Assembly: GCA_028277645.1 (NCBI GenBank) | Contig: JANQFV010000019.1 | Coordinates: forward strand, 1 to 64,000 | DNA from: Phycisphaerae bacterium | GTDB taxonomy: Bacteria > Planctomycetota > Phycisphaerae > UBA1845 > Fen-1342 | Direction of reading: 5' to 3' | DNA length: 64,000 nucleotides | Shown here: one piece after another, positions 1 to 9,395 of the stretch | Layout of the letters: each line of letters opens with the position of its first letter | How positions within the stretch are numbered: the first letter of the stretch is position 1 | Position numbers and translations under genes: made by a program | Notes under the pieces: model-generated | The model's input: the letters and a program-made list of their open reading frames with translations, nothing else | Database searches by the model: none | What the model was told of the DNA's origin: nothing

Positions 1-42
1 ACCCAGCCGCAACCCGTACATACAAGAACGAAGTGCGTAAGC

Positions 43-2340
43 CTAGCCGGGTAGATCGGGCGTCTCGCCCGACATCCCCTGGCCAATCTCCCCCAACGCC
101 GCGTCAATCGACGACAACTCCTCCGCCCGCAGTCGTGCCGCATCACCTTCCGCGCGCGTCGTGTCGATCGCCAGCGCCCGCTGCAGATGCTCCACCGCTC
201 GGAGTTTGATCTTCTCATCATGCGTCAGCCGCCACAGGCGTACATTCGCCAATCCCGCCGAAATGCGCGTGCGTGGATTCGTCGGGTAGCGCTCCACGGC
301 ATACGCCCAATAGCCGACCGCCTCCTGCCAATGCGGCAGCGCGCTGTCGGGGTCACCATCCGCGACGTACCGCTCGGCCCGTGTCGCATGAACCAGCGCC
401 AATAGCGCATGGGTAGTGCTGGCACGCGGATTCGTCCGCAGCGCCGCCTCGGCGTAATCCACGGCCACCGCCAGCGTCTCCTGCCGCATCTGTTCGCGCA
501 TGTCCGGCGCGCGCGACACGGCCACCAACGCCCGGGATGCGTCCTGCAACGCTCCCGCGTCGACGCCATAGGTGTGTACGACGCGATCCGCCGCGATCCG
601 CACTGCCCGGGGTGTCGTGCTCGGATTGCGCAGCGTGTCTTGCAACGTCTGCACCGCACGCTCAGTCGCCGCCGTCGGCCACGCCACAAACACAACGTAC
701 GCAACGACGGTAACTACTGCCAACAAACCTGGCAGCAGCCGCGCTGCAGCAGCTTGTCTGGGCGGCGTCTCACGAGCCGCCATCAACACGCCGACCGCCG
801 CCGCCGCGCACAACACAAACACCGCCAACCCCGCCGGCGTCAGCAAGGCAAAACCCAACAACCCATGAATGAACGCTCCCAGCAGCGCCCCCAGCGCACC
901 CGCAACCAGCCAGCGCTCTGCCACGGCGTTTACCAGCAACCACCCCGCTGCACAGCCCACCAGCCACGGAATCGGGATTTCGAGCAACCAGAGCAACACA
1001 ATGCCCGGCACGGCGAACGGCGTGCCAGCAAACAGTACGTGTACGATCGCCACACCTGCCACCAGCGGTCCGGCCCGCGCCAGGAACGACCCGGTGTCAG
1101 GCTCGCTCGCATCGGGATCGCCCAGGCTGCGCAGCCCGCGCCGAATCAGCAACACACCCAGCACGGCTCCGCCAGCCAGCGCCAGCGGCCCGGTTTCCAC
1201 CAACAGGCTCAGCCACAGATTGTGCGGGTTGCGCACTTCCTCGCTGCTCTCTGGCGGTTTGTACTGCATGTACGCATACGCGAAGTTCTCCCGCCCGATA
1301 CCGGTCAGCGGTGCATCGAGATACGCCCGCCCCGCCGCCGACCAGTACCACCACCGAAACGCCAGCGACGGATGCGGCAACGTGCCCTTCGCCATGCCGT
1401 AGGTAGTCCCGGCCGCGATGACCGCCAGGTACGCCGTCGTCAGCACCACAATCACGGGCGTCGGCCGACGCCCAATTCGTTCAGCGAACACCCCCAGCAA
1501 CAACAGGAGCACCCCTCCCCCGACCGCGGCGCCTAGTGCTCCCAGACTCCCCGTCAGCACCAGCGCGTGCGCCAGCACACCACCGCCAATGCCTAGCGCC
1601 GCGATTCTGGCGAACTTAGGCAGTCCTGGTCGCGCACGTAGAAAGGTGCGACCCGCTAGTACCCCGACACCGACCAGCAGGCACATCATCAACACCGACG
1701 CCGTCACATTCGGGTGCCCGAGGAAGCCATTCGGCTCGCGGGCTAACATGCGCCGTTCGTAGTTCACGAACAGCGGATCATCCGGATCGACGCCCTGCGC
1801 GAGCAGCTTCGGCTTCTGCTCCTCGTTCCAGAACCGCTCGGTCTCGGGAAATTCGATGAGTTGCTGATTGACACATTTCCATGCAACCGTCACGCCCGTC
1901 GCGAGCACCGCGGCCAGTGTCAGCCGCACCATCCAGCGTGCGTCGATCAGCGTGATCAGGGCGAGGCCACCCAGGATGGTGATCACGAAGTTGGCCCCCG
2001 CTCGCAGCGCGACGGTCGTTTCCCCCGCGGCGCCGCTCGACACGAGCACAGCTACAACGAGCGTGGCGAAACTCAGCACGACCCAGCGCTGCCCGCGCCA
2101 CGCCGAGCGCACGAGCAGTGTCGCCGCCGCTACGATGAGCAACAGAAAATCCAGCCACGCCGTCGTCGCGGGCGTTGTTCCGCCCGGCGGCGCGATACCC
2201 TGCAGGAACGAAATCTGGACCCGCTCAAACGTCTCGCTGATCAGCGGCCGCGTCGCAAGAATCGCCAGCAGAACGTAGAACAGCACGCGTGCAAAGAACA
2301 CGTGCGCGTCAGCCGGTTTCTCCGCCCCGCCGCGCGTCAT
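43..2340 (-). CDS. O-antigen ligase/polymerase-like membrane protein with C-terminal TPR region
   Basis: A 765-residue polytopic membrane protein. The first ~580 residues are mostly hydrophobic helices. A Wzy_C/O-antigen ligase-type stretch surrounds residues 335-385, with GIGRENF followed by the NPHNLWLSLLVETG motif (near residue 373) typical of WaaL/Wzy-like enzymes. The last ~150 residues (about 600-745) are soluble, with TPR-like helical pairs, a common arrangement in Planctomycetota members. The family joins or polymerises polyprenyl-diphosphate-linked glycans at the outer face of the inner membrane. The ATG overlaps the stop of the upstream phosphoglycosyltransferase gene (ATGA at 2337-2340), so translation is probably coupled. 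Ligase versus polymerase cannot be decided from sequence alone. Confidence 0.8.
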   Translation of the reverse strand: MTRGGAEKPADAHVFFARVLFYVLLAILATRPLISETFERVQISFLQGIAPPGGTTPATTAWLDFLLLIVAAATLLVRSAWRGQRWVVLSFATLVVAVLVSSGAAGETTVALRAGANFVITILGGLALITLIDARWMVRLTLAAVLATGVTVAWKCVNQQLIEFPETERFWNEEQKPKLLAQGVDPDDPLFVNYERRMLAREPNGFLGHPNVTASVLMMCLLVGVGVLAGRTFLRARPGLPKFARIAALGIGGGVLAHALVLTGSLGALGAAVGGGVLLLLLGVFAERIGRRPTPVIVVLTTAYLAVIAAGTTYGMAKGTLPHPSLAFRWWYWSAAGRAYLDAPLTGIGRENFAYAYMQYKPPESSEEVRNPHNLWLSLLVETGPLALAGGAVLGVLLIRRGLRSLGDPDASEPDTGSFLARAGPLVAGVAIVHVLFAGTPFAVPGIVLLWLLEIPIPWLVGCAAGWLLVNAVAERWLVAGALGALLGAFIHGLLGFALLTPAGLAVFVLCAAAAVGVLMAARETPPRQAAAARLLPGLLAVVTVVAYVVFVAWPTAATERAVQTLQDTLRNPSTTPRAVRIAADRVVHTYGVDAGALQDASRALVAVSRAPDMREQMRQETLAVAVDYAEAALRTNPRASTTHALLALVHATRAERYVADGDPDSALPHWQEAVGYWAYAVERYPTNPRTRISAGLANVRLWRLTHDEKIKLRAVEHLQRALAIDTTRAEGDAARLRAEELSSIDAALGEIGQGMSGETPDLPG

Positions 2341-3440
2341 GTTTCCTTCCGCAACGGCATTTCGAGAATCGCGACGATCGCGAGCACGAGTGTCACGAGC
2401 ACGATGATGGTGATCGTCTGCCGCAGATCGGCGCCGGGTAGCAGCGTCGTCGCCAGGCCGGTTGTCGCCGTCGCTAGATAGATCGTCAGCACCGCGAAGC
2501 GCCGACTCAGTCCGCGGTCGACCAGCCGGTGCGAGAAATGTCGCTGATCACCGTGCATCGGATTGCGCCCTTCGAGCAACCGCAGAATCACCACGCTCGT
2601 GAAGTCGTACAGCGGGATCGCGAGGATCACCAGCGGCATCGCCAGTGCAAACGGCGGCGTGCCCTCGCCACTCTTATAGAACGTCGTCAGCGTGCTTGCC
2701 GTCGCCAGCATGTAGCCGACGACGAGACTCCCGCCGTCACCCATGAAGATCTTCGCCGGCGGGAAATTGAAGATCAGAAACCCGCCGATCGCCCCCAGAA
2801 ACACGCACGCCAGCGCCGGTACCAACACCTGCCCGGCCATCAGCCCGCACGTCGCGAGAAACAGCAGGCAGATACACGCGATGCCCGCACTCAGCCCGTC
2901 CATGTTGTCCAGAAAATTGAACGAGTTGACGATTACGATGAACCACGCCGCTGTCAGCACGATTGACATGCCGACGCCCGCGAACTCAGCAACGCGCACT
3001 TCGCCCAGCGCGGCAACGAACACCGCCACCGCAACGATCGTCAGCAGTTTTCGCCGTGGCCCCAGCGGTCGCCAGTCGTCCAGCAGACCCAGCGCGTGCA
3101 GCACCAACCCTCCGATAAGGATGATCAGCGTCTGACCGCTGCGCTCGCGAATGCCGCCGACGTATGCGCGCACTGTCTCGCCAAACTGCTCGATCAACCA
3201 TTGATCCGGCAGAAGCGCGGCGGCAGCGAGTAATCCCGCCAGTGTCCCCCACGCTGCCAGGAAGATCGCGCTGCCACCCCCGCAGGGCGTCGGCGCGCGG
3301 TGCGACTTGTGCCCACCCGGGTGATCAACAAAGTCGATTCGCAGCGCGATCCGCCGCGCGAGCAGGGTCAGTATGATCGAGAGCACCAGCACACCGCCGG
3401 CGGCGAGCACGAGCAGCAGAATGAGTGTGCCGCGCTGCAT
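2337..3440 (-). CDS. WecA/MraY-family undecaprenyl-phosphate sugar-1-phosphate transferase
   Basis: A 367-residue multi-helix membrane enzyme of the polyprenyl-phosphate N-acetylhexosamine-1-phosphate transferase family. Family motifs are visible in order: HPGGHKSHRAPTPCGGG near the N-terminus, DNMDGLSAG (about residue 180), FPPAKIFMGDGGS (about 230) and HGDQRHFSHRLVDRG (about 300). These aspartates and histidines bind Mg2+ and the sugar nucleotide. It would start a surface glycan on undecaprenyl phosphate. I chose the ATG at 3440, although the frame is open to 3554, because hydrophobic sequence starts there and the ATG overlaps the stop of the DUF4416 gene (ATGA). WecA-like rather than MraY is inferred from context: no peptidoglycan genes are adjacent, while an O-antigen ligase-like gene is. 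Confidence 0.88.
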   Translation of the reverse strand: MQRGTLILLLVLAAGGVLVLSIILTLLARRIALRIDFVDHPGGHKSHRAPTPCGGGSAIFLAAWGTLAGLLAAAALLPDQWLIEQFGETVRAYVGGIRERSGQTLIILIGGLVLHALGLLDDWRPLGPRRKLLTIVAVAVFVAALGEVRVAEFAGVGMSIVLTAAWFIVIVNSFNFLDNMDGLSAGIACICLLFLATCGLMAGQVLVPALACVFLGAIGGFLIFNFPPAKIFMGDGGSLVVGYMLATASTLTTFYKSGEGTPPFALAMPLVILAIPLYDFTSVVILRLLEGRNPMHGDQRHFSHRLVDRGLSRRFAVLTIYLATATTGLATTLLPGADLRQTITIIVLVTLVLAIVAILEMPLRKET

Positions 3441-4006
3441 CACGGCTCCTCTGCTGTGCCGGCGACGCCGCCGCGGCGCTGTTCCAGCAGTCGCGCGCGA
3501 GCGTCGGTGAAGAACGCGTGGTACTCCGTCCGCGTGTAGTCCGGATACGTCCACGGCAGCGTCTGCCAGCCGCCGCGCTCATACTGCAACGTCACCTCCG
3601 CATAGATTCCGCGGCGGAGGTAGATCCGATGTCCACGGTCCTTGGTCGTCGCGAGCACCAGCTTCGTCAGGTCGATGTAACCGGGATCGAGATTGACCGG
3701 ACGCGGAATCTCCACTGCCAGACACTGGTCCGCGATCGTCGCCTCCAATGTATTCGTCGCGCGTTTGATCTCCGCCAACTCGTCGGGGCTGATCGACCGC
3801 TCGAAGCTGAGAAACCAGCGCTGCAAGTCCGGCCCCATCTCGTCAGCGTAGTAGTCCGTCTGGTCAAACGGCCACAGCTCGCTCTCCGCGTCGGTCGGCC
3901 CGTACTGCCGAGTCAGCAACTGCCGCGCGCGACGGAACAGATCCATGTCGCCGCTGAGCAGCCCCACGAACAGCTTCACGGATTGCGGTGATCTCGGACG
4001 TGCCAT
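3440..4006 (-). CDS. DUF4416 family protein
   Basis: A 188-residue soluble protein opening with KLFVGLLSGD and containing DYYADEMG, WFLSFER, RPVNLDPGYIDLTKLVLAT, YLRRGIYAEVTL and WTYPDY, which I recognise as DUF4416. The biochemical role is unknown to me. It is the first gene of a minus-strand unit whose next two genes handle polyprenyl-linked glycans, joined by ATGA overlaps, so a link to envelope glycan metabolism is a contextual inference only. The start lies 92 bp from the divergent GlmU-like gene, so both promoters must fit within 4007-4098. Confidence 0.8.
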   Translation of the reverse strand: MARPRSPQSVKLFVGLLSGDMDLFRRARQLLTRQYGPTDAESELWPFDQTDYYADEMGPDLQRWFLSFERSISPDELAEIKRATNTLEATIADQCLAVEIPRPVNLDPGYIDLTKLVLATTKDRGHRIYLRRGIYAEVTLQYERGGWQTLPWTYPDYTRTEYHAFFTDARARLLEQRRGGVAGTAEEP

Positions 4007-4098
4007 GGTCAGAAGTCTAGCGTGCCGATACGATGCCCGCGAGATGATCGGGTGTTGATGGGCGACGCGCAGGTCGTGCCCCGCAATGGGCTGAGCAT

Positions 4099-5328
4099 AT
4101 GAACATCGCTATCTTCGAAGACGCCAGTTGCTCGCAACTCTATCCGTTGACGTGGCTGCGCGCCGCCTTCGAGCTGCGCTGCGGTCGCGACCTGCTGCTC
4201 GACAAGATTCGCCGACACCTGGGAACACACGTCGTCCACCTCTGGACGCGCCCGGAACTGCGAGCCGTCATCGCCGAACGATTCGCCACTGCCACTCCCG
4301 ACGCCACCCAGGGCGCGTGCATCGTGAATGCACGCGCGTTGATCGCCGGCGACGTGCAACCGCCCACGCCGGGCACTGCGTGGCGCAGCAACGGCGATCT
4401 CATCGCGGCAGGTGTCCACGCGGCCGAATTCGCGCTGCTCTCCGCCGACATCTTTCTCGATCGCCCACGGCTGGAGGAATGGCTGCAAGACTACAAGACC
4501 GTCGAGACGCCGGAGAGCGTTCGCCTCATCAACTACCCCTGGGAACTCGCGCTGCTGAATGAGGCCGAACTCCACCGCCAGTGTCGTGACGGCGGCGTCC
4601 GGAACGGCGACATTCACGCCGGCGCGCATCTCATCCAGAAGGCGAACATCCACATCGCGTCGGGAGCGTCGGTCAAGCCCGGCGCTGTGCTCGACGCCGA
4701 AAACGGCCCCATCTTTATCGATCGCGGCGCTAAGATCGAAGCCAACGCCGTCCTCGAAGGTCCCTGCTACGTGGGCGAACGGTCCATCGTGCGTCCCGGT
4801 GCTAGCATCCGCGCCGGAACGACCATCGGCCCGGTCTGCAAAGTCGGCGGCGAGATCGAAGCCAGCATCATCCACGGCTTCAGTAATAAGCAACACGACG
4901 GCTTCCTCGGCCACAGCTACATCGCCGAGTGGGTCAACCTCGGTGCAGACACCGTCACCAGCGATCTCAAGAACACTTACGGCGCAATCCGCTGCCTGCT
5001 CAACGGCGTCGGAATCGAAACCGGACAACTCCTGGTCGGCTCCATCATCGGCGACCACGCCAAAACCGGCATCGGCACCATCCTGCCCACCGGCTGCATC
5101 ATCGGCGTCGCCAGCAATGTCTTTACGCCGCGGGGCGTGCCCAAGTTCGTGCCGTCGTTCGCCTGGCTGACTGATGAGGGCATGACCGCCACGCGTGTCG
5201 ACAAGGCCGTGCAGATCGCCGAAACCGTCATGGGTCGTCGCGACCTCGATCTCACGCCGGCCGGTCGCGCGCTGCTCGAACACGTAGCTACCGCCGCCCG
5301 CGAAGTCGAATCCGCCGGCTGGGCCTAA
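4099..5328 (+). CDS. GlmU-like sugar nucleotidyltransferase/acyltransferase
   Basis: A 409-residue protein that appears to match the alternative GlmU-type family (UDP-N-acetylglucosamine diphosphorylase/glucosamine-1-phosphate N-acetyltransferase, TIGR03991-like). The N-terminal ~185 residues, beginning MNIAIFEDASCSQLYPLTW, form the divergent nucleotidyltransferase part. Residues ~190-390 show the hexapeptide rhythm of a left-handed beta helix (GAHLIQKANIHIASGASVKPG, GPIFIDRGAKIEANAVLEGP, and others). GFSNKQHDGFLGHSYIAEWVNLG carries the His expected in the acetyltransferase site. It would supply UDP-GlcNAc, which fits the divergent glycan operon at 43-4006. Whether both activities survive cannot be read from sequence. 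Confidence 0.8.
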   Translation: MNIAIFEDASCSQLYPLTWLRAAFELRCGRDLLLDKIRRHLGTHVVHLWTRPELRAVIAERFATATPDATQGACIVNARALIAGDVQPPTPGTAWRSNGDLIAAGVHAAEFALLSADIFLDRPRLEEWLQDYKTVETPESVRLINYPWELALLNEAELHRQCRDGGVRNGDIHAGAHLIQKANIHIASGASVKPGAVLDAENGPIFIDRGAKIEANAVLEGPCYVGERSIVRPGASIRAGTTIGPVCKVGGEIEASIIHGFSNKQHDGFLGHSYIAEWVNLGADTVTSDLKNTYGAIRCLLNGVGIETGQLLVGSIIGDHAKTGIGTILPTGCIIGVASNVFTPRGVPKFVPSFAWLTDEGMTATRVDKAVQIAETVMGRRDLDLTPAGRALLEHVATAAREVESAGWA

Positions 5329-5482
5329 GCGCACTACTCACTAACGTACGGATCACCTTGTCGCTGCGTTTGGTGGTGGTAAACTCCCACCGTTCGCAGG
5401 CACGGTAGCGCGAGCCGGCTTCACACGGGCGGAGTCGGCCGCCGCTCACAATCAGCTCATCCCGCATTCAGGAGAAGACACC

Positions 5483-6031
5483 ATGTTCGTACGTACAACA
5501 CTCATCGGCACACTCGTTGCACTCGTGGCCGGATTGGTTGGCTGCAGCGGTTCCAGCGGTGCCGGCACCGGAATCCGTACGGCCCTGAACCTCTCACGCA
5601 AGGACTCCAACCTGCGCCTGTACCTCGACGGCCAGGAAGCCAAGCAGAGCAAGCTCAAGAAGGGGCTGACCGGGTACGCCCCGTTCAAGTTGAAGGAGTC
5701 GGTCGGCACATCGCCGGTGTTCCGCTATGAAATCATCGAGCCCAAAGAGTTCGGCTACATCAAGCGCGTCTCGATGCAGATCCACCAAAAATACGAAGCT
5801 GATTTCTCCGACATTGCTGACTACGTGATATTCCCGGTCGACAAGGAAGACAGCTTCAAGCCCGATACCGACTACGACCTCGCCGATCTCGGCGACGACT
5901 TCAAGATCCTCGACCGCCACGATGACGAGGTCGAGACGGTCGAGTTCAAACCGGGTTGGGAATACCTCCTGGTCTTCACCGTCCAGGCCGACCAGAGCGA
6001 ATCCGTGCAGATCTATTTCAAGACGAAGTAA
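5483..6031 (+). CDS. Putative lipoprotein, unknown function
   Basis: A 182-residue protein with a lipoprotein signal: hydrophobic residues 7-19 then the lipobox Leu-Val-Gly-Cys at Cys21. The mature part is charged (many Asp, Lys and Glu) with no family I recognise. It contains alternating beta-strand-like segments and ends in a short hydrophobic strand (YLLVFTVQ). A good Shine-Dalgarno (AGGAGA, about 5470-5475) precedes the ATG. The gene stands alone, with 154 bp of non-coding sequence upstream and a GC-rich hairpin just after its stop. Confidence 0.75.
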   Translation: MFVRTTLIGTLVALVAGLVGCSGSSGAGTGIRTALNLSRKDSNLRLYLDGQEAKQSKLKKGLTGYAPFKLKESVGTSPVFRYEIIEPKEFGYIKRVSMQIHQKYEADFSDIADYVIFPVDKEDSFKPDTDYDLADLGDDFKILDRHDDEVETVEFKPGWEYLLVFTVQADQSESVQIYFKTK

Positions 6032-6039
6032 GGTCCTCC

Positions 6040-6060
6040 CCCCTCCCTTGCAGGGAGGGG
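6040..6060. terminator. GC-rich hairpin after the lipoprotein gene
   Basis: A perfect 9-bp stem (6040-6048 with 6052-6060) and a 3-nt loop begin 9 nt after the lipoprotein stop. There is no T run, so this is either a weak intrinsic terminator or a copy of a dispersed palindrome. The same CTCCC/GGGAG composition recurs in the hairpin at 14698-14721. Confidence 0.45.
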
Positions 6061-6162
6061 TTGGGAGAGGGTAGGACGCAATACAGACAGCGTCGCGCCG
6101 AAGCCTCATAGTCGGTCTGGATATCGAGACCGCGCTATCTTCATCGGTTGGAGCAGAATCAA

Positions 6163-7128
6163 ATGACTCGCCACCGCGTCCTGATTACGCGCCGCGTACC
6201 GCCGTCCGGACTGGATCTGCTGCAGGCGAACGACGTCGACGTCGACATCTTCGACCAGGACAATCCACCGACGCGCGACGAGTTGCTGGCCCGCGTACCG
6301 GGTGTCGCGGGCCTGATCACGATGCTCAGCGAACGCGTCGACGCCGACCTGCTCGACGCGGCCGGCAAGTCGCTCAAGATCGTCGCCAATTTCGCGGTCG
6401 GCTATGACAACATCGATCTCGACGCCTGTCGCGCCCGCAACATCCGCGCCACCAACACGCCCGGCGTGCTGACCGACGCGACCGCCGACCTGGCATGGGC
6501 ACTGATTCTCTCCGCCGCCCGGCGCGTGCCCGAAGGCGACCGCCTGATGCGCACGGGTAAGTGGACCGGCTGGACGCCGATGCAGTTGCTCGGCCTCCAG
6601 CTCCGTGGTGCGACGCTCGGGCTGTTCGGTGCGGGACGCATCGGGACGGCGGTCGGATTGCGCGCCGTCGGTTTCGGCATGAACGTCATCTATACGAATC
6701 GCAGCCGCAGCGCAGCACTCGAAGAGCAGGCGGGCGCGCGGCGGGTGGAATTCGACGAGCTACTGGCAGAGTCTGACGTGCTCTCGCTGCACGTACCGCT
6801 GACGCCGGAGACACGACACCGCATCGGTGCCGCCGAACTGGTGAAGATGAAGCCGACTGTGATCCTGATCAACACGGCCCGCGGCCCGCTCGTCGACGAG
6901 GCGGCCCTGGTCGATGCGCTGCGTGAGCGGCGGATCGCGATGGCCGGCTTCGATGTATACGAGCATGAACCGCGCATGACGCCCGGGCTGGCCGATCTGG
7001 ACAGCGTCGTGCTGCTACCCCACCTCGGCAGCGCAACAGTTTTGACCCGCCTCCAGATGTCCACGATGGTCGCGGAGAACGTCCTCGCCGTCCTGCGCGG
7101 TGACGAACCGCCGAACCCGATCGCGTAA
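6163..7128 (+). CDS. D-2-hydroxyacid dehydrogenase (glyoxylate/hydroxypyruvate reductase type)
   Basis: A 321-residue NAD(P)-dependent D-isomer-specific 2-hydroxyacid dehydrogenase. The Rossmann motif GLFGAGRIGTAVG lies near residue 150. The catalytic triad is visible as Arg in INTARGPLVDE (about 236), Glu in FDVYEHEP (about 265) and His in LLPHLGSAT (about 285). The N-terminal VLITRRVPPSGLDLL and VANFAVGYDNIDL segments match glyoxylate reductase/D-glycerate dehydrogenase members best. It would interconvert glyoxylate/glycolate or hydroxypyruvate/D-glycerate in the cytoplasm. The ATG at 6163 is preferred over an upstream in-frame TTG at 6148 because GGAG sits about 9 nt before it. Substrate is inferred from family only. 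Confidence 0.88.
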   Translation: MTRHRVLITRRVPPSGLDLLQANDVDVDIFDQDNPPTRDELLARVPGVAGLITMLSERVDADLLDAAGKSLKIVANFAVGYDNIDLDACRARNIRATNTPGVLTDATADLAWALILSAARRVPEGDRLMRTGKWTGWTPMQLLGLQLRGATLGLFGAGRIGTAVGLRAVGFGMNVIYTNRSRSAALEEQAGARRVEFDELLAESDVLSLHVPLTPETRHRIGAAELVKMKPTVILINTARGPLVDEAALVDALRERRIAMAGFDVYEHEPRMTPGLADLDSVVLLPHLGSATVLTRLQMSTMVAENVLAVLRGDEPPNPIA

Positions 7129-7190
7129 GCTGTCAACCGATACGATCAGCGAACTTCACAAACGCGAGCGTGCGGCTACCATCCCGTACC

Positions 7191-7994
7191 ATGACAACTG
7201 ACGCGACCACCGATAAGGCCACCAACGCGACCCTCATCTATCGCGAAGACTTCACCGAAGCGCTGAGCATCGTCCGCGTGCGACCGGACTCGGGCCGGGT
7301 GCCCGACTTCGTGCCCGGGCAATTCGTCCGCCTAGGCCTGCCGCGCGAACGACCTGCCGGCTCAACTGGGCGCATTCGCTATACACGCCGGGCCTATTCC
7401 ATCGGCTCGTCGCCGCTGGTGCGCGACTACCTCGAGTTCTTCGTGGTGCTCATCGATGAGGGCCAGCTCACGCCGCGACTATGGGATATCTCCGTCGGTG
7501 ATCGCCTGTGGATGGACGAGATCGCCAAAGGCGAGTTCCGCATCGACCTCGCGCCGCCGGACAAGGACCTCGTCATGGTTTCCAGCGGTACGGGTATCGC
7601 GCCGTTCGTGTCGATGTTGCGCACCTTCCGCAGCGAGCCGTGCTGGCGACGCTTCATCCTGATCAACGGGGCGCGTTTCGCGCGCGACCTCGGCTATCGC
7701 GCCGAGCTCGAGCAGTTGGTTTCCGAGATTCCGACCTTCACGTACATTCCCCTCGCGTCGCGCGAGCCCGACGACAGTGGCTGGACCGGCCTTCGTGGCC
7801 GCGTTCAGAGGGCACTCGACTCGACTACGTATGAGCAACTCGTCGGCGCGCCGCTCACGCCGGAAGATTGTCACATCTTCCTCTGCGGCAACCCCGCGAT
7901 GATCGACGAAGTCGAAGTGCTGCTGCAGGCCCGCGGCTTTCAGACCGACCAGCGGAACCAGCCGGGCAACATCCACTTCGAACGCTACTGGTAA
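7191..7994 (+). CDS. fpr: Ferredoxin--NADP+ reductase
   Basis: A 267-residue flavoprotein of the bacterial FNR class. It has the FAD-binding RRAYSIGSSP (about residue 67), the NADP-binding VSSGTGIAPFVSMLRT (about 129), FLCGNPAMIDEV in the C-terminal part, and the terminal FERYW whose aromatic residue stacks on FAD in this subclass. It transfers electrons between NADPH and ferredoxin or flavodoxin. The ATG at 7191 is used instead of the in-frame GTG at 7170 because family homology begins just after it; no strong Shine-Dalgarno is seen. Its 3' end overlaps the convergent NADH dehydrogenase gene by 10 bp. Confidence 0.87.
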   Translation: MTTDATTDKATNATLIYREDFTEALSIVRVRPDSGRVPDFVPGQFVRLGLPRERPAGSTGRIRYTRRAYSIGSSPLVRDYLEFFVVLIDEGQLTPRLWDISVGDRLWMDEIAKGEFRIDLAPPDKDLVMVSSGTGIAPFVSMLRTFRSEPCWRRFILINGARFARDLGYRAELEQLVSEIPTFTYIPLASREPDDSGWTGLRGRVQRALDSTTYEQLVGAPLTPEDCHIFLCGNPAMIDEVEVLLQARGFQTDQRNQPGNIHFERYW

Positions 7995-9322
7995 GCACCC
8001 GCCTCTTCAGTTTCACGCGCTGCCGCTTTGTCCGCACCTTCGCGCTCCTCTGACTGTGGTGCATCCGTGATCAGCCGCGCCGCGCGATTCCAGGTCACGT
8101 AGTACCACGCCCATTGCACCAGGACGAGCAGCCGGTTCTGAAACTCGACCAGATAGAGCAGATGGATGAACAACCAGGCTACCCATGCCAGCCAACCCGA
8201 GAAACGTATCCACCCCAGGTCCGCGACGGCGTGAGAGCGTCCGATCGTCGCCATCGTGCCTCTATCGACGTAACGGAAGGCCGGCGTCAACCTGCCGCGC
8301 ATCCGATCGCTGATTAGGCGCGCCGCATACTTGCCCTGCTGAATCGCGACTGGGGCAACCCCGGTCAATGGAGCGCCGTGCTCGTCACGTACGTGCGCCA
8401 AGTCGCCGATTACGAGAATCTCGGGATGGCCGGGCAGCGTAAGGTCCGCACCGACGCGCAGTCGCCCCATCCGGTCTGTCTCCGCGCCGGTCGCTGCCGC
8501 CAGCGCCGCGCCCAATGACGATGCCGCCGTGCCGGCCGCCCAGAGCGTTGTGTGCGCAGGTATCCGTTCTTCGACGTCTCCGTGGCGGACATACACCGAG
8601 TCGTCCGTGATTTCCGAGACCCAAACACCCGTGTACACCCGTACACCTAAGCGCGCGAGCGACTCCGTCGCCCGCTGCGAGAGGTCCTCGGGATATCCCG
8701 GCAGCACGCGGTCCGCCGCATCCAACAGCAGGATTTGAGCGTCCTCCGGATTAATCCGGCGAAAATCATGCCGCAATGTGTGCCGCGCGATCTCCGCGAT
8801 CGCTCCGGCCAGCTCAACGCCGGTCGGACCCGCGCCAATGATCGCGAATGTCAGCAGCGCGTGTACGCTGTCAGAATCCGTAGCACGTTCCGCGGCCTCA
8901 AAGGCCCCCAGCACTCGGCGGCGTATTTCGGTGGCGTCCTCAACCGTCTTCAGCCCCGGCGCGTGCGCGCTCCAAGCATCGTTGCCGAAGTAGTTGTTCA
9001 CTACCCCGGTCGCGACGATCAGCGTGTCATACGCCACTTCGCCGTCGCGCAGCAGCACGCGACGGCGCTCGACGTCGAACCCCGTCGCTTCGCCCAACAT
9101 CACGCGCGTGTTGCGTTGCCGACGCAGAACTCCGCGTAAGGGCGCCGTGATGTTCGCCGGCGACAGACCCCCGGTCGCGACCTGATACAACAACGGCTGG
9201 AATAAATGGAAGTTCCGCCGATCGATCAACGTCACGTCGACGTCTGCGCGCCGCAATCGCTGCGCGGCGTACAGACCGCCGAACCCCCCGCCAATGATCG
9301 CCACCCGATGCCGCTTCGCCAT
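7985..9322 (-). CDS. ndh: Type II NADH dehydrogenase (NDH-2)
   Basis: A 445-residue FAD/NADH two-dinucleotide-binding oxidoreductase. The first GxGxxG is VAIIGGGFGGLYAAQRL at the N-terminus and the second is AIIGAGPTGVELAGAIAE (about residue 167). NFHLFQPLLYQVATGGLSP is a typical NDH-2 segment, and GVAPVAIQQGKYAA is also characteristic. A hydrophobic C-terminal stretch (about 365-400, WLAWVAWLFIHLLYLVEF) gives membrane attachment. The enzyme oxidises NADH and reduces quinone without pumping protons. The ATG at 9322 is chosen over 9349 because the Rossmann strand starts 6 residues later. The last 10 bp overlap the convergent fpr gene. Confidence 0.9.
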   Translation of the reverse strand: MAKRHRVAIIGGGFGGLYAAQRLRRADVDVTLIDRRNFHLFQPLLYQVATGGLSPANITAPLRGVLRRQRNTRVMLGEATGFDVERRRVLLRDGEVAYDTLIVATGVVNNYFGNDAWSAHAPGLKTVEDATEIRRRVLGAFEAAERATDSDSVHALLTFAIIGAGPTGVELAGAIAEIARHTLRHDFRRINPEDAQILLLDAADRVLPGYPEDLSQRATESLARLGVRVYTGVWVSEITDDSVYVRHGDVEERIPAHTTLWAAGTAASSLGAALAAATGAETDRMGRLRVGADLTLPGHPEILVIGDLAHVRDEHGAPLTGVAPVAIQQGKYAARLISDRMRGRLTPAFRYVDRGTMATIGRSHAVADLGWIRFSGWLAWVAWLFIHLLYLVEFQNRLLVLVQWAWYYVTWNRAARLITDAPQSEEREGADKAAARETEEAGAYQ

Positions 9323-9395
9323 CGATTCCGACCCTTCTTGCCGGACCACGCTCAGTTTCTACCTGATCGTAGTCGGCGCTCGGATCAGCGACGGC

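Noticed and set aside
4009-5334. Open frame of 441 codons on the minus strand opposite the GlmU-like gene
   Set aside because: It is a shadow of a clearly recognised gene, a usual effect of high GC content; it has no motif of its own.
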